From Glandiceps talaboti (Eukaryota; Hemichordata; Enteropneusta; Spengelidae), in contig NC_135563.1 in NCBI RefSeq assembly GCF_964340395.1, forward strand, positions 17,478,151 to 17,542,150: a stretch of DNA of 64,000 nucleotides, written 5' to 3'. A program made the position numbers and the translations under genes. Below the pieces are notes generated by a model, which saw only the letters and a list, made by a program, of their open reading frames with translations, did no database searches and was not told where the DNA came from. This document shows positions 1-12,195 of the stretch, one piece after another. Numbering within the stretch: position 1 is the first letter of the stretch; each line of letters opens with the position of its first letter.

Positions 1-300
1 TTAAATAACATAGTATGAGAATGTTACATAACATAGTAACACAATGCAACATAATCTGTTAACATAAATGCAACATAAATTGTTAACATAAATGCAACAT
101 AAATTGTTAACATACCATAAATGCAACATAAATTGTTAATGTTGATGTATCCAAAGAAGGCTGTAACATAACATAATATAATATACCATAACATAAAATA
201 CCATAACACAACATAACACAACACAACACAACATAACATAACATAACATAATATAACATAATATAACATAACATAACATAACAAATAGATACAGCACAAA
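1..300. repeat. TAACA/ACACA-type microsatellite at left edge
   Basis: Degenerate pentanucleotide-rich tract (AACAT, ACAAC, ATAAT variants) with an included tandem of about 22 bp (a TGCAACATAAATTGTTAACA-type unit). It sits in the intron upstream of the first visible ADAM exon. Open frames through it are composition artefacts. Confidence 0.85.
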
Positions 301-355
301 GTAACAAACTCTAAACGTAACTGACTATGTTTCTATCTATGTGTTTTGATTTTAG

Positions 356-3300
356 ATCTATTCCGCCAACTGTTTGGTCATCATGTAGCCATGACGATTT
401 AACAGAAGCATTGGAAAAAGGTTTAGGGGCATGTTTATTTGATTATCCATCAATTATTTATGGAGGACCAATTTGTGGAAATGGCTTTACAGAGTCTGGT
501 GAGGAATGTGATTGTGGTAAACCAGAGGTGAGTAATAAATGTAAACGTAATAATGATCATCAACATCAAAAAAAATAGTGTGAGTTTGTAGAAAAATCAG
601 AGATTGATCCAACTAGTGGAACTACAGAGAATGCACACTTTGTGAGGAGGCCAGAACTTGAAGAGATAGCTAGGAGTTTGATATGACTTTTATTTCTACG
701 TTGGACCCTGCATAAAGGATGTTTGTATAAAGTAATCTAAAAAATGTATTGGCTACTTCTGAGCTCCTCTGATTCAGTTAAGATAACAACATTTTCAGGT
801 GTGGAGAAGTGAGGCTGTTTTCACCATGTAATTATGTGTGAAAAATGAAATGACAGTGAGATTGCTTCATGATGATATATATGAAGCAGAGTTTATTCTT
901 AATGTGAAAAAAAATGAGTTCAAAGGTCAATTGTAGATTAGGATTATTGGATGACAAAACAGTTGTGTGACAGAGTGATAGAAAAATTGGTCCTGAACAA
1001 AAAAAACAATCCTCTCTAATCTGTATTTTTCCACTGATAAGGTAGTAATAATTCAAGAAGATGGGATTCAGACATTGGGGTTTAAACCATTTTACCGTAC
1101 TATTGTTGTTGTAAGTGATTATGTAGGTTTTGTTATATTTTCTCCTCTCTGAAATCAATGGAGGTATATCAGTAGTCTCACTGCCAGACTCCTGACTATC
1201 GTCCCTAAGCTTTGTATGCTGAGCGGCTCAGACACGAGAAGAGAGGGACTTGTTGGGACAAGGCCCTCTCTACTCACAGCTGAGCCGCTCGACATACATA
1301 AAAAGATAAGGGATGATATTCATTAGTCTGGCAGCGAGACTAGTATATCTGGAGAGATACTGTAATACTAAAACCTGATCAGTATGGTAGCTCGTCTGTA
1401 AGGTATGCCGTGAAGGGCGCCCTCACACATCGGCCAACCAAGCCTTCTTTGTTATTGATGAATCTCTTTGGATCTTCTTGCATTGTAGGATTGTGAGAAT
1501 GTATGTTGCAATGCCCACAACTGTACTTTACAACTAAATGCTACATGTGCTGAGGGTGAATGCTGTGAGGACTGCCAATTAAAAGAAGCTGGCACTGTTT
1601 GTAGAGATGTTGTCAATGAATGTGACTTACCAGAGTATTGCATGGGAATTTCACCAGAGGTATGTATATTTCAGGTTTCAACATCCGACGAAAATGAAAA
1701 TGAAGAGTTAACTTTAATTTACAGCCAATGTAGTATACACTCATTGACAATGATTTGTCATGAAGTGGTGTGTGGACTTCCTTGAAGGTTACTGGTAGAA
1801 GACAAAAACGAGAGTGTCTCCTTCTGAGTGTCAATGATTTGAATTAAGAAATGTATATGTTGTCAATTTAGCACATTCATCAAACTCGGTTATAATCCAT
1901 TTTTCATGGTATTCAATTTGTTTTAGTGTCCAGGGAATGTGTACAGACAAAATGGTGAGCTGTGTGCCAAAACAAAAGATGCTTACTGTTACTATGGTGC
2001 TTGTGTGACTCATGACAGACAGTGTAATGAACTATGGGGAGAAGGTAAGTTGTCATGACAACTGTTACCATGGTGCATGTGTGACTTGGACAGACTGTGT
2101 AATGAACTAGTGTTATGAACTATGGTGAGAAGGTAAATTGTCACGACAACTGTGATCATGGTGCTTGCATAACTCATGACAAACAGTGTAATGAATTATT
2201 GTGAGAAGGTACTTGTGTGACCCATGACAGACGAGACAGTGTAATTAACTGTGGGAGAAGGTAAGTTGTCATGCCAACTGTTACTATGGTACTTTTGTAA
2301 CTCATGATAGACTGTGTAATCAACTATTGGGAGAAAGTAAGCTGTCACCCTCAACACCAATAAGGGTGGTTTATAGTCACCGAGTATACATCTATACGTT
2401 AATGGTGTGTAATAATGATTTTGATATATTTGTTCTACAGATGGTGCAAGTTCTATTGATTATTGTTATGAAGACACTAACAAAAGAGGAGATCAGTTAG
2501 GCAACTGTGGAGAAGTTGAGGGTGTCTTTATTCCTTGTGCTCTTGAGTAAGTACATTTACTACAAGTAGAAGTTATGAAAAAATATACAGGAACTGCTAA
2601 ATCATGGTCCAAAAAAAATCATTTTCATGGTAGTTCGATATTCACCACTCAATGTACAATGAGGGGTGGATATAAAAATGTAGTAATAACAGAACCCCAT
2701 GCCGTGTGAGTCTTGGTGTGGGTACTCGGGGGTATTTGCTCTCTTGCTTGTGGTGTTTTCTGCTGCACTTTCATTTGCAATGCTAATGAATGTATGACCA
2801 TAGAGAACACTGCAAGCACTTGTGGAAATAGCCTGAGTATATCACACGTGCACTTATGCATCATGGGGTTTCTGTGGTAGTATTGTACTGCAGTGCAAAT
2901 ACATCAATCCAAATAACCACTGGTATATTATGTTGCCTTTGATAGCTGAATTCAGCATCTTTTCTATAGAACAGCTAGGACTACATATTATATGTTATTG
3001 TGAAACATATTGTTTGGTTTTGGTTACAGGGATGTAATGTGTGGAAGACTAATGTGTGAGAAAGGCACTGATTACCCTGTCAAGGGTGCTCTGTCATTAA
3101 CACGTGTTAGTTTTGTATATGTGGATGGCCAACCTCATGAATGTAAAGCAGCATCGGTAGATCTAGGAAGTGATGTACCTGATCCTGGTTTGGTTCTGTC
3201 AGGCACAAAATGTGGAGAGAAAATGGTAAGTATTAAACATCGTACTAGGTTTCAGATATACCTAACTTTCTACAAGTGTTTGTGTCTTTTCAAGGAGATC

Positions 3301-6300
3301 GATACTGTCAAATGATCAAATACTAGTGTGAGATGAGTTCAAATTTAATACTTTAACGTCGATAAATGAATTGCAAAGGATGTTATGACATTCTGATTGT
3401 CTGTCTGTGTCTGTTTCTGTCTGTGTGTTTATTTATATTTACACATTTTATTGTCTTTGTCACAGATGTGCTATGACTATGAATGTAAATCATTTGATGA
3501 AATTGGTATCAAGAATTGTGCATACAATTGTTCCAACAATGGGGTAAGACTTGCTAATAGTTTCCTTCCTTCCCAGTAATGTTAATTAGCTAGACACTTG
3601 TATATTCTAGCAGATCCGTGATATTTTGTAACCTGTCAAGATCTGAAAATGGGTCATTGCAGTTCAAGAAGAATAGACTTCCTCTATGCAGGGAGTGTGG
3701 CCACTTCCTCTCCCTACTGCAAGAACTTGGCATACACAAGGACTATGTCCACTGCCCCACCCTATTGCAAGTACTTGGCACGCACAGGAAGTATGCCCAT
3801 CACCCCTCCCTACTTGGCACACACAGGGACTATGTCCACCCTATACTTAGGAGTAGTTTAGTGGACCTGACCATACCCTAGAACTACAGTATGTTTGGAA
3901 ACAGATTGTTTTATAATGTTTGCCTTTTGCTTCATATGCATGTAAACTAATCATAGTGAATAAATATCACATTACATTATTGAGTCAGTGATCAAATGAA
4001 AACAAGCTAATGTAAGAAACAATGATAATCTCATTAACAGGTGTGTAACAGCAATAACCACTGTCACTGTGACAAAAACTGGGCACCACCATATTGCAAT
4101 ACACCTGGTTTTGGTGGTAGTAAAGACAGTGGACCAATCAGACCTCCAGTTGAAGGTAAGAACCACCCTGCTAGTTCCCAGTATACCTATGAGTTTGTGA
4201 TTAACCCAATACTTCAACTGAAACCTATAACACCGATATTCTTTGTACTGCATAAGTCTATCAAGAAAGTCTTCTTGTCTATAAAAAAGAATTTCTTAAA
4301 TGAAGATTTAGTTACCTGACTGGAGTTTCTATGTTTCAGCTAGTCAATATCTGCTGATCCAGAGTTTGTAAATCACATCGGGGTTGGATTAGTATCATTT
4401 TAGCAGTGAAGCCGTAAAGAGTTAAAAGAGTTATATTCTTGTGCTGAGGACCAATTTTTCGATAATTCTTTTTTCCCCCCGATAATTTTGCCTGACAACA
4501 TTTTTTCAATTTTAATCCTAATCCAACATTAGCCTTTAAAGATTAATCTCTTGACGGTAACTTAATCTTCATTTATAGATGAGAATATAAATTTCAGCAT
4601 CTGTGTGTGTTTTGTAGTTCTTCTTTGGTATTGCTACCATGCTATAACGATCACAAGAAGACTAACAAATGGCGATATGCAAGGGTACTCAGATGTGATG
4701 AGTAACAGTTTCTAATGTTGTTTACAGCTATAGAGACACAAGAACTCTGTACTCAATCAAAGCCTGTTTGTGATATAGCTTGTCCAACATATGACTGTGT
4801 TGCTATCCTTATTTAGCATGCACACAGGTGTGTGAAGCTTGTGCACAGAAGTTACTTAAACCTAAGTTTGTAAGCAAAGAACTGTATGAAGTGGAGTCAT
4901 GATGACTTGGAATCTGCAGGTTGCAGGTTTGAGCTCTGTTACTGCCAATTGTTTCTGAATGACTAAAGTCCTTGGGCAAGATTTGAGCCATGACTGTGCC
5001 TCAGTCAACCCAGCTGTATAATTAGGGACCTGGTAGGATAGAGGTTGCAGTGTGAATACTTTAATCCTATGTGCTTATAACCAAATATGTTGGTAGTATT
5101 AAACAATGGTTTGCCCTACAGAGAAATTTAAGAAATCTCATATACTTGAAGATACATTGTTGTTTAGATTCCAAAGCTGTTCATCACACAAATTTAGAAT
5201 CACACTAAAATTACACAAACTGATTGCAAGATATCTTGATGCAGCAAGAATGCAGTACAGTTGACAGATTGTACAACATACACATTAGTAGTTAATGCTG
5301 TGGAGTTCAGACTAGGAGTAAACCCCCCTAACTTGAAGCTGATAATAGACTAGGAGTAAACCCCCTAACTTGAAGCTGATAATACTAGTAGACTAGGAAT
5401 AAACCCCCTAACTTGAAACTGATAATAGACTAGGAGTAAACCCCCTAACTTGAAGATGATAATAGACTAGGAGTAAACCCCCTAACTTGAAGCTGATAAT
5501 AGACTAGTAGTAAACCCCCTAACTTGAAACTGATAATAGACTAGGAGTAAACCCCCTAACTTGAAGCTGATAATAGACTAGGAGTAAACCCCCTAACTTG
5601 AAGCTGATAATAGACTAGGAGTAAACCCCCTAAATTGAAGCTGAGTTGTATTTAATATCCACCACATGCACAACTGGACACTGTTGTATATTTGTTCCCT
5701 TGGCGATGACACTCCCTCCTCAAAGCCCTCCTCAAAGCAAATAACACAAAGTTTCATTTCATTAAGCATTGTGTTACTGTTCTGTGTTGTTCTTTTCATG
5801 CATAGTTGACCAATGGTAGTGTGTTCAGCTCCTTAAATATTACCATATAATTTGCATAAACTCAACAATGAGTAAAAGACTACTTGTAGTATGTGCATCA
5901 TAGATATAACTCTTACATCAAATATAATACAATTATAAACTTTTGCCGTAAGCTTGGGCAAGAAAACTCCAAACCATTCTCAGTTGTATGTAAAATCAAG
6001 AAGTGCAACTTTCTGGTCACAGTGCTAGTTTCAAAATGGCCACCAAACACAGTGTTATAAACTCCGTGGGAAAAATATTGGATTGACTATTTCCCTGAAA
6101 GCAAGATGGTGAATAACCCAGTTTCTGTAATGAGTAGAATTACAAAAACAAGTTTATGAAAGTAGTCCAATAATATAATAATGGCGATGTAGAGACTTCA
6201 ACTTTTCACTTGGTTGATGGCACTCACATTTCATCGTAGAATACTCAAGACATTAATTGTTTCTTTGTGCTTTGTGATTGTGCCTGATGTTCGTTTTTAT

Positions 6301-9300
6301 TTCTGCATGTAATTGAATTGAATGTGAAATGAACAAATACAACATCAGTTCATATTCTGACAATTTTGTTTGTAGTAAATTATTGTGATTATCTTCTGAT
6401 TACATAGCATGAAAGAATGAATGTTTTATTTTCGCTCTTTGAACACTTTCCTTTTTGTAATTTTCAAAATTGTTTCGTTTTGAACATTTGTGTATTTTTC
6501 CTTTGCTCCTTTTTTTTTCATTTGCAGTGTCCACAAATACTTTTGATTCAACCGATACACCAAACTCTACTCTAGTCTTATAACTTTTTTCCTGTTTGTG
6601 AGTCTTTTTGTCTTGTGGTATGTTTTGGGCTGGTATTTTTACACAGCTGTATTTTTTGTTTTTTTCCCATTTTTTTTCTCATATTGATCACCACTTCTTT
6701 CCATTACCCTTGTTAGCCAATCTGATTAAAATCTGATGTGGTGAATTTGGTTTGATTTCTTTATTTACTTCTATGTCCTTTTATTGTTGTTTGTTTTTTA
6801 TTTTGTTGTTCTGAGAATGAGTGTCTGCTTCCTACATCTGACCCAATACCATAGGAATTGACATTCAAATCTTGTGCTTACATGTAGCCAAACTAAATCT
6901 GCCGTAAATCCGCTGTACAGTTAACACTTCAGGATTGATGATGAAAACAAACAGACCCACCAAAACAAGGACAATAATATCGTTATCTACACAATGTTCA
7001 AACAGTGTATTCTAAGATACTGTACTTGTAAGTTTTCAACATAAAGACGCGTTCTTGTGAGTAGAGTAGGTTACTCAACACTTGAGAGTTGAACGTGAAC
7101 TCCTATGCTATATTGCGTGAGACATAACAAGAGGTGCTCACTCACAGAACAACAAAATCAAAAAACAAACAACAGTAAATGAAGAACATAGAGGTAAATG
7201 AAGAAATCGAGCTGTATTCCACCTCTGTGTTCCCTACAGATTTTAATCAGATTGCCCTGTTAGCATGATTCCCTGACAGTATTTTGTTTTCTGTTTTCAA
7301 CTTTACAGCACTAACTGTACCAAGTGTCATTACAACTCATGGCCATGATCAAACCACTCTTAGATCGAAACCTAGACTTTATCCAGGTAACACACCCTCT
7401 AAAAAGTGCCCCTCCCCCCTCATTAACTTGACAGTCAGGGTAGGCAGGGACATCAAACATATGAGGGGGAAGGCAGCCCATATGTGTGTGGACTTTAATA
7501 CTGCCGTTCAAAGCAGTGTCTGCAGAGTCAGAGCATGTTGACTCTCTCCGTCAAAACTATGGCATGTATGTTCCTTCAGGCTTTGCTTTGAGTGCAGAGT
7601 ATCTGAAATCTACTGCTGACAAATTACTTCTTCTGCTTTACTTGCTTGACTTGAGACACAGTACTCAAGTACTCTCTAGAAATAAGACATATCGAATGTA
7701 AATGTACAGGTGGAAAAACGATTTTCAGAGGAAGCAGTAACCTGCCAATTAAGTCAGCTTTGTGCACCATAATTCTCACAATTAATGTCTTATTTTTGGT
7801 AAATAGTGCCCTCTAGTGATATAGCAGTAATGGACATTGCACTGTGTGCGTCACATCATACAATGCGTACATTGGATATGCCATATTGCGGCTTCCTACT
7901 TTTGTAGCCATTTTAATGTGATGCCACTCCAGATGTAGAAAAATGACGGTTAAAATAATATTCAACATGGGTGCCAGCAGTATGGTAGTATGTGAAGAAG
8001 TTTTTAAAAAATTGAGCTTTGTCAATTTCTAAAAATCACATCATTGAAAACAAAGAAGACAGAACTGTTTGTATTGGCCATGAATTACAGTAAATGTTGT
8101 CAAACTGTTGGAGAAGACACTCACAGAACCAAACCCACCTTTCAAGCAAACTCTAGACAGTGCCCCAAGTGGCCAAACAATTAAAATCTTTTGTTTGTTT
8201 TTGAATAACCAGAATTGGTTGATTCAGGATAGTTACAAGTACTAGCTTCACATTCCTGTACTCCACTGTATCACTAGAGGGCGTCATTTGCATCTTTGCC
8301 TACTGACTTTCAATTGTCTCACTGCAGTCTTCCATAAATACACTCTAACATCTTAATATTGGTAGAGAAGAGTGTTCTGATAGCCAGTCATTTAACGCAA
8401 AGCACTTTTCCGCTAACCTTCCTATTTTTAACATTTTTCAAAGCCTTGTAGAATTATTTGTTACCTGAAATAGAATTTTATCAGCTAGGCACATCATAAT
8501 GTAATTATAAATTATATAATTTGATGTCTTGGTTAACACCATGACTTCTGTCTGCTTCACTCACTACACATGCATTTCTATTGGTATGCATGAGAATAAG
8601 TAGGATAGAATGCAGTCATTAGCTTTTGAAATCTAGCAATTTTATTCCAATAATCTTGTTCTATTTTGATGCACTAGGTTGACTAAAATGCTATTACAGG
8701 TATACCAAGAATTGTTGAATACATGGCAGTTTGTTAGGAGAGTGCCCAGCAGGCAACTGTTCTGCCAATCTGTGGTTTGTCATAGAAAAGTAGACAGCCT
8801 GCTTTGTTTTGGCAATATTATCATTAGTAAACAAGTTAATAGTGTATGTCTTATGTCACCTATGGAAAGCTGACCTGTTGATTTCATTGCACCTTTGGTA
8901 CATTCCTGACTTCGACTTCATATTTTTATCAATCATTTGTGTAGATAAAGATATTAGGTTGTTGGCACATTTGCTTTTACATTGAAGAAATGTATAGTGA
9001 CCGAATATGATACAACCTGCTTAAAAAAACACCAGTGTGTTTGCTGGAATGAAGTGAACCAGGGAAAAACATCTGATAGAAAAACAACAGCTGGTATGCC
9101 TCTGATGCAAGGTTCAAGTGATGCTTTTATCACTTTGTTTATATCTGTGGAAGTTATAATGTAACAGTAACAGTTGAACCTGATCGTTTCAATATGTAGC
9201 GTTCTATCAGTAAACAGAGTTATGGAATCTGCAGCTCATGTGGTGCTTATAGTTTGATAAATTGTCATCCTGCACATTGTATGTCTTTACATGAACCTTG

Positions 9301-9709
9301 CTTTCATTCCTGCTTACTACAAGCAAGCAAACACACAGGTATGTAAGGGTCCCAAAATTGACATAGTGTGCATAAAAGTACCCAATTCGCACTTTGTAGA
9401 AAATGGCAAACTGACAGAGTTATTTTTCGCAGGTTGTACACTGTTGGTACACATAATGGCTTCTACAAGTCAAGTATTAATGATTGCTGTATGGATAATA
9501 TGGTTACCTTACAGATACTGGTTCCAGTGGTACAGTTATAGTTATCATTGTTATGTGTTTAGTAGTCATTCCTTGTGTTCTGGTCACTGCTATTTGTCTG
9601 CTTTATCATCGCAATAAGATGAAGGCTTGGTGGCTCAGCAAAAAATACAAGTAAGTGGAAAATTATGTTGTATTTTATGGCTTAGACACACTCACTCATA
9701 CACATACAT

Positions 9710-9757
<48 letters not shown>

Positions 9758-9888
9758 ACATACCTACACTATAAACATGCATATACACACAGATATACAC
9801 ACAAGTGTACACACATACCCATACTACTCATGCGTGCATATACATACATACGTACATATGTACGTACGTACATACATACGTAATATAT

Positions 9889-9945
<57 letters not shown>

Positions 9946-10724
9946 TACATACATACATACATACATACATACATACATACATACATACATACATACATAA
10001 ACACACACACTAACACACTTACCCAGACTCATACTCAAACACACACAAATGTGTAAAACAGACAAGAACAACATGAATTAACAGCCATTGTGTGCCTTGG
10101 AACATTACTGTGTATTACTTGCTACAACAATAAAAACAAATTTCTGTTAAAAGTAACAGACAATCTTATATTCAAAATAACAATGCACATACCTATAATG
10201 GATAAATTTTGTAACAAGGTTTTACCATGACTTTATTTTTCAGACAAACTTCTGTTCAAAGTAATGGAATGGAAACCAAGTCAACTCCAGATGTAGTCAA
10301 AACACATCAGCTAACAGTAACTACCAAACCACAGCCATTACCTAAGACTAAACCCAAGCCAGCTGTCAAGACACAAAACAGACCCATCCATAGAGTACCC
10401 TACACAGGAAACTTTGACAGACGGTCACTGGAAAGGAAATCTGCCGAAAGAAATCCACAATTCACCGAAATCAATCTTAATGATGATCGTCATAATGCCA
10501 TTGCACCACCACCACCAAGACCACTGATACCACCAGCAGCCAGCAAACCAAAACCGACACCACCACCCAAACCGGGACGCAGCATACCAACACCCAACAA
10601 ACCAGAAACCCCGTCCAGGCCAAATAGTCTACCTCTTCGACCTGTTGCACCCAGGAGAGCCCCAAATCAACCCAGGAGACCAATAGTACCCAAAAAACCT
10701 AACACAAATCCCACAGTTTGCTAG
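356..10724 (+). CDS. ADAM metalloprotease-disintegrin gene, 3' part (ten exons)
   Basis: Membrane-anchored ADAM protease; the family sheds cell-surface proteins and binds integrins. Exons, all GT-AG with matching phases: 356-527, 1489-1659, 1927-2044, 2441-2546, 3030-3225, 3466-3543, 4041-4155, 7309-7386, 9515-9650, 10244-10724 (stop TAG). Exons 1-3 carry the end of the protease region and the disintegrin domain ([15 protein letters not shown]; disintegrin-loop segment [14 protein letters not shown]). Exons 4-6 are the ADAM cysteine-rich domain ([18 protein letters not shown]). Exon 7 is EGF-like ([12 protein letters not shown]) and ends in the GGSKDSGP motif. Exon 8 is a short stalk. Exon 9 has about 24 hydrophobic residues followed by basic residues (transmembrane segment). 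Exon 10 is a proline-rich tail with PPPPRP and RPVAPRRAP-type SH3 ligands. This architecture resembles the ADAM9/12/19 group. The zinc-binding protease domain, prodomain and signal peptide lie left of the window, so catalytic competence cannot be judged. Confidence 0.92.
1171..1342. mobile_element. MITE-like long hairpin in ADAM intron
   Basis: The two halves are inverted copies with arms of about 75 bp. The left arm begins AGTAGTCTCACTGCCAGACT and the right arm ends as its near complement. Internal matching blocks include GAGCGGCTCAG and CCCTCTCT. It is flanked by the direct repeat GTATATC at 1164-1170 and 1343-1349, consistent with a target-site duplication of about 7 bp. It has no coding capacity, so it would be non-autonomous. 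Confidence 0.75.
1392..1442 (+). mobile_element. Truncated copy of dispersed TIR element (family A)
   Basis: It shares the GTCTGTAAGGTATGCCGTGA end and the GGCGCCCTCACACATCGG core with copies near 13345, 16033, 17205 and 32202. The 3' half is missing, and the copy stops about 45 bp before the ADAM exon that starts at 1489. Confidence 0.65.
1986..2349 (+). repeat. Five decaying tandem copies of an ADAM exon end plus donor
   Basis: The 3' end of exon 1927-2044 with its donor (GAGAAG then GTAAGT) and about 15 bp of intron is repeated four more times downstream. Copies start near 2061, 2148, 2211 and 2276 and contain recognisable TGTAATGAACTAT-like and GAGAAGGTAA-like blocks. A GT is kept at each copy's donor position, but the copies carry stop codons and indels. 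They are remnants of exon-boundary duplication rather than extra coding exons. Confidence 0.85.
2680..2895. repeat. Dispersed repeat in ADAM intron, also seen near 62740
   Basis: The segment with GGGTACTC-GGGGTATTTGC, a CTGCTGCACTTTCATT-type block and a CTGCAGTGCAA block recurs near 62740-62830, with related pieces at 31420-31480, 41600-41770 and 62520-62650. It is an interspersed element of unknown class with no coding content. Confidence 0.5.
4728..4816 (+). CDS. Possible alternative terminal exon of the ADAM gene
   Basis: After a TTGTTTACAG acceptor, and in the phase left by the EGF exon (ending 4155), the sequence reads about 28 residues containing four cysteines (starts AIETQELC) and stops at TAG 4814-4816. 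No good donor follows. Use of this exon would end the protein before the stalk and membrane segment, giving a secreted form. Secreted splice forms are known for ADAM9, ADAM12 and ADAM28. This is inference from splice signal, phase and cysteine content only. Confidence 0.35.
4880..5080 (+). mobile_element. tRNA-derived SINE copy
   Basis: A tRNA-like head holds a B-box-like GGTTTGAGCTC. It is followed by a conserved body (CTTGGGCAAGATTTGA, CAGTCAACCCAGCTGTATAA, GGTAGGATAGAGGTTGCA). The same body occurs inverted at about 30290-30530, and its 3' half at 48425-48610. No poly-A gene remnant is visible; it is an intronic insertion in the ADAM gene. Confidence 0.7.
5310..5644. repeat. 37-bp minisatellite, nine units
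   Basis: Tandem array of nine copies of a unit starting GACTAGGAGTAAACCCCCTA and continuing ACTTGAAGCTGATAATA. Units differ by one to three substitutions, and one has a 5-bp insertion. It lies in the long ADAM intron 4156-7308. Confidence 0.95.
6528..6583 (+). CDS. Weak candidate alternative terminal exon of the ADAM gene
   Basis: A strong pyrimidine tract and TTTGCAG acceptor is followed, in the correct phase, by 18 residues rich in serine, threonine and asparagine, then TAA. It could replace the stalk exon, or simply be a fortuitous acceptor in a T-rich intron. Evidence is splice signal and phase only. Confidence 0.2.
7387..9514. other. ADAM intron before the transmembrane exon
   Basis: AT-rich intron between the stalk exon and the membrane exon. 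A short AGTGGCCAAAC motif block near 8165 is shared with FANCI intron DNA near 37600. Open frames here lack splice and conservation support. Confidence 0.6.
9690..10030. repeat. Compound (CA)n / (ACAT)n microsatellite
   Basis: Long CA run about 9711-9752, CA run about 9903-9940, and an ACAT run about 9940-9998, with TACG/TACA variants between them, in the last ADAM intron. The long open frames on both strands here come only from the repeat. Confidence 0.97.
10244..10724 (+). CDS. ADAM last exon: proline-rich cytoplasmic tail
   Basis: The final coding exon starts after a TTTTTCAG acceptor. It supplies about 159 residues, starting by completing the lysine codon split from the transmembrane exon. 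Composition is rich in P, K, R and T. A run of prolines (APPPPRP) and several PxxP cores with flanking basic residues ([28 protein letters not shown]) are typical ligands for SH3 domains of Src, endophilin or PACSIN type in related ADAMs. No catalytic motif is present. The reading frame ends at TAG 10722-10724. Confidence 0.9.
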
Positions 10725-11092
10725 TATTCAATACTAACCTTATAGTTTGCCGTGTATAAGGCAATGTGAGGTAAAATTGAAATCATTTAGGTTATATAGT
10801 GGTGACAGTTATTAGATAGGAGTCTGTATTATTTTGATTGGAAATAAGGTTGACATGTTAAGAAGCCCTTTTGTCAGAGATTTGTATACATGTAGACTCA
10901 TGTAGACACAAGCCAAGTTGTATGCATTCAAACAGAAAATACAGGATTTATTTTATGTTGTTGTCATTTTACATCATGACAGTACACATCTACTAAACAT
11001 TAAAGATCACCAAGATTTTCCATGATATTTCATTGATTATACCAGTGCAGGTAAAAATCATGTTATTCTTTCAACATTTTTTCTCCATTCAA

Positions 11093-11098
11093 AATAAA
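11093..11098 (+). terminator. Candidate ADAM polyadenylation signal
   Basis: AATAAA hexamer about 370 bp after the stop codon, within a run of AATAAAAATAAAA. It is the closest candidate, but the region is A-rich so chance occurrence is possible. Confidence 0.35.
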
Positions 11099-12087
11099 AA
11101 TAAAATACTTGCAACATTATACCATGCACAAGCCAAGTTATTGTCTCTGAACAGAAAATATGGATTATACACCCTGGTCGTTCTACTTCACAACAACCCG
11201 TGTCTATACGTCACTGGTGCTTGAATTATGGTCATTATTTTTTATGATTTTTCATAAATTATGCTGAAGGAGATTATAATATTCCTCACTATATTTCTTC
11301 ATTCAACCCGAAAATACTTGTCACCCAAGGATTTGTCAGTATGCGTGTAGAGACTCATAGTTACAAGGCCCCTTAGGTTACTCGTATTTCCCTTCGCTGA
11401 ATGAAGAAAAATATTAGGGAATAATATCTAATTACATTTTGTCACCACAAATGTCTTCAACTCAGAGTGACAAGGCCCCTTATGTTACTCTGTTTTCCTA
11501 CGCTGAAGAGAAAATATTTGAGAATGATATGTAATTGTTGAATGCAAAAAATATTGTGATGTCGTTTTTATTCACAAAAAGTAAGTTTATGATATTGAAG
11601 TACATTCCATGAAACCATAGTTCATGTGTTTGAGAAGTGCTGACAAATATGTGATAGCGATGACAAGGAAATCCAGCATTTGTACAACTTGGCATGCACA
11701 TGGTACAGTAACAAAGAATACATGCAGAGAAACAGTACCTTAAGAATTGACAATGCTTTTAAAGTTATGTAGTAGTAGCTACATATAAATTGCTAGGTAC
11801 AATCATTGGCAATGCTTCTAGACTGTGCCACACCCCCACCCCAACACCCCCCAACCCCCACCATGACTGCTTGTACAGTCAGTGGCTAAACATAGCTACT
11901 TTGTTGGTTTTTTCTGCAACACACATTTTATAAGATGAACAAATTTAATGCCATTTTTTTTTTTGTAACAAAACAATTGATAAAATGTCTAAAACTGACG
12001 TGCAACGTGTGGGTTGTATGTCAAAACAGTTTGGAACTAGATTTAGTGTGTCTTTATGTGTTATGATACAAGTCTTATAGGGTATCC

Positions 12088-12195
12088 TTCCCGTCAGTAG
12101 GATATGAGGAGATTGTATCTCCAGAAAACATGTAAGGAAACTTAATAAATACTTATACTTATATCCCCAAGTATTCTATGGTAATCTGACGGGAA
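12088..12195. mobile_element. Small inverted-repeat element
   Basis: Perfect 10-bp terminal inverted repeats TTCCCGTCAG and CTGACGGGAA bound a 108-bp AT-rich segment with partly complementary interior (GGATATGAGGAGAT against ATATCCCC). Possibly a short MITE. No clear target-site duplication. Confidence 0.4.

Larger units (their letters stand above)
4156..7308. other. Long ADAM intron
   Basis: It holds a candidate alternative exon (4728), a SINE (about 4880-5080), the 37-bp minisatellite and T-rich low-complexity DNA (6420-6800). Outside those I see no supported coding exon. Confidence 0.7.

Noticed and set aside
3618-3881. Repetitive frame with Tyr-Thr/His-Arg units after ADAM exon 6
   Set aside because: Produced by short GGCACACACAGG-type tandem repeats in the intron, with no splice signals.
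4890-4945. Functional tRNA gene
   Set aside because: B-box-like only; no cloverleaf can be formed, and the body matches a SINE family.
5310-5644. CRISPR-like regular repeats
   Set aside because: Units are contiguous with no unique spacers, in a eukaryotic intron; it is a minisatellite.
9291-9617. 108-residue frame overlapping the ADAM membrane exon
   Set aside because: It is in a different frame from the phase-consistent transmembrane exon 9515-9650.
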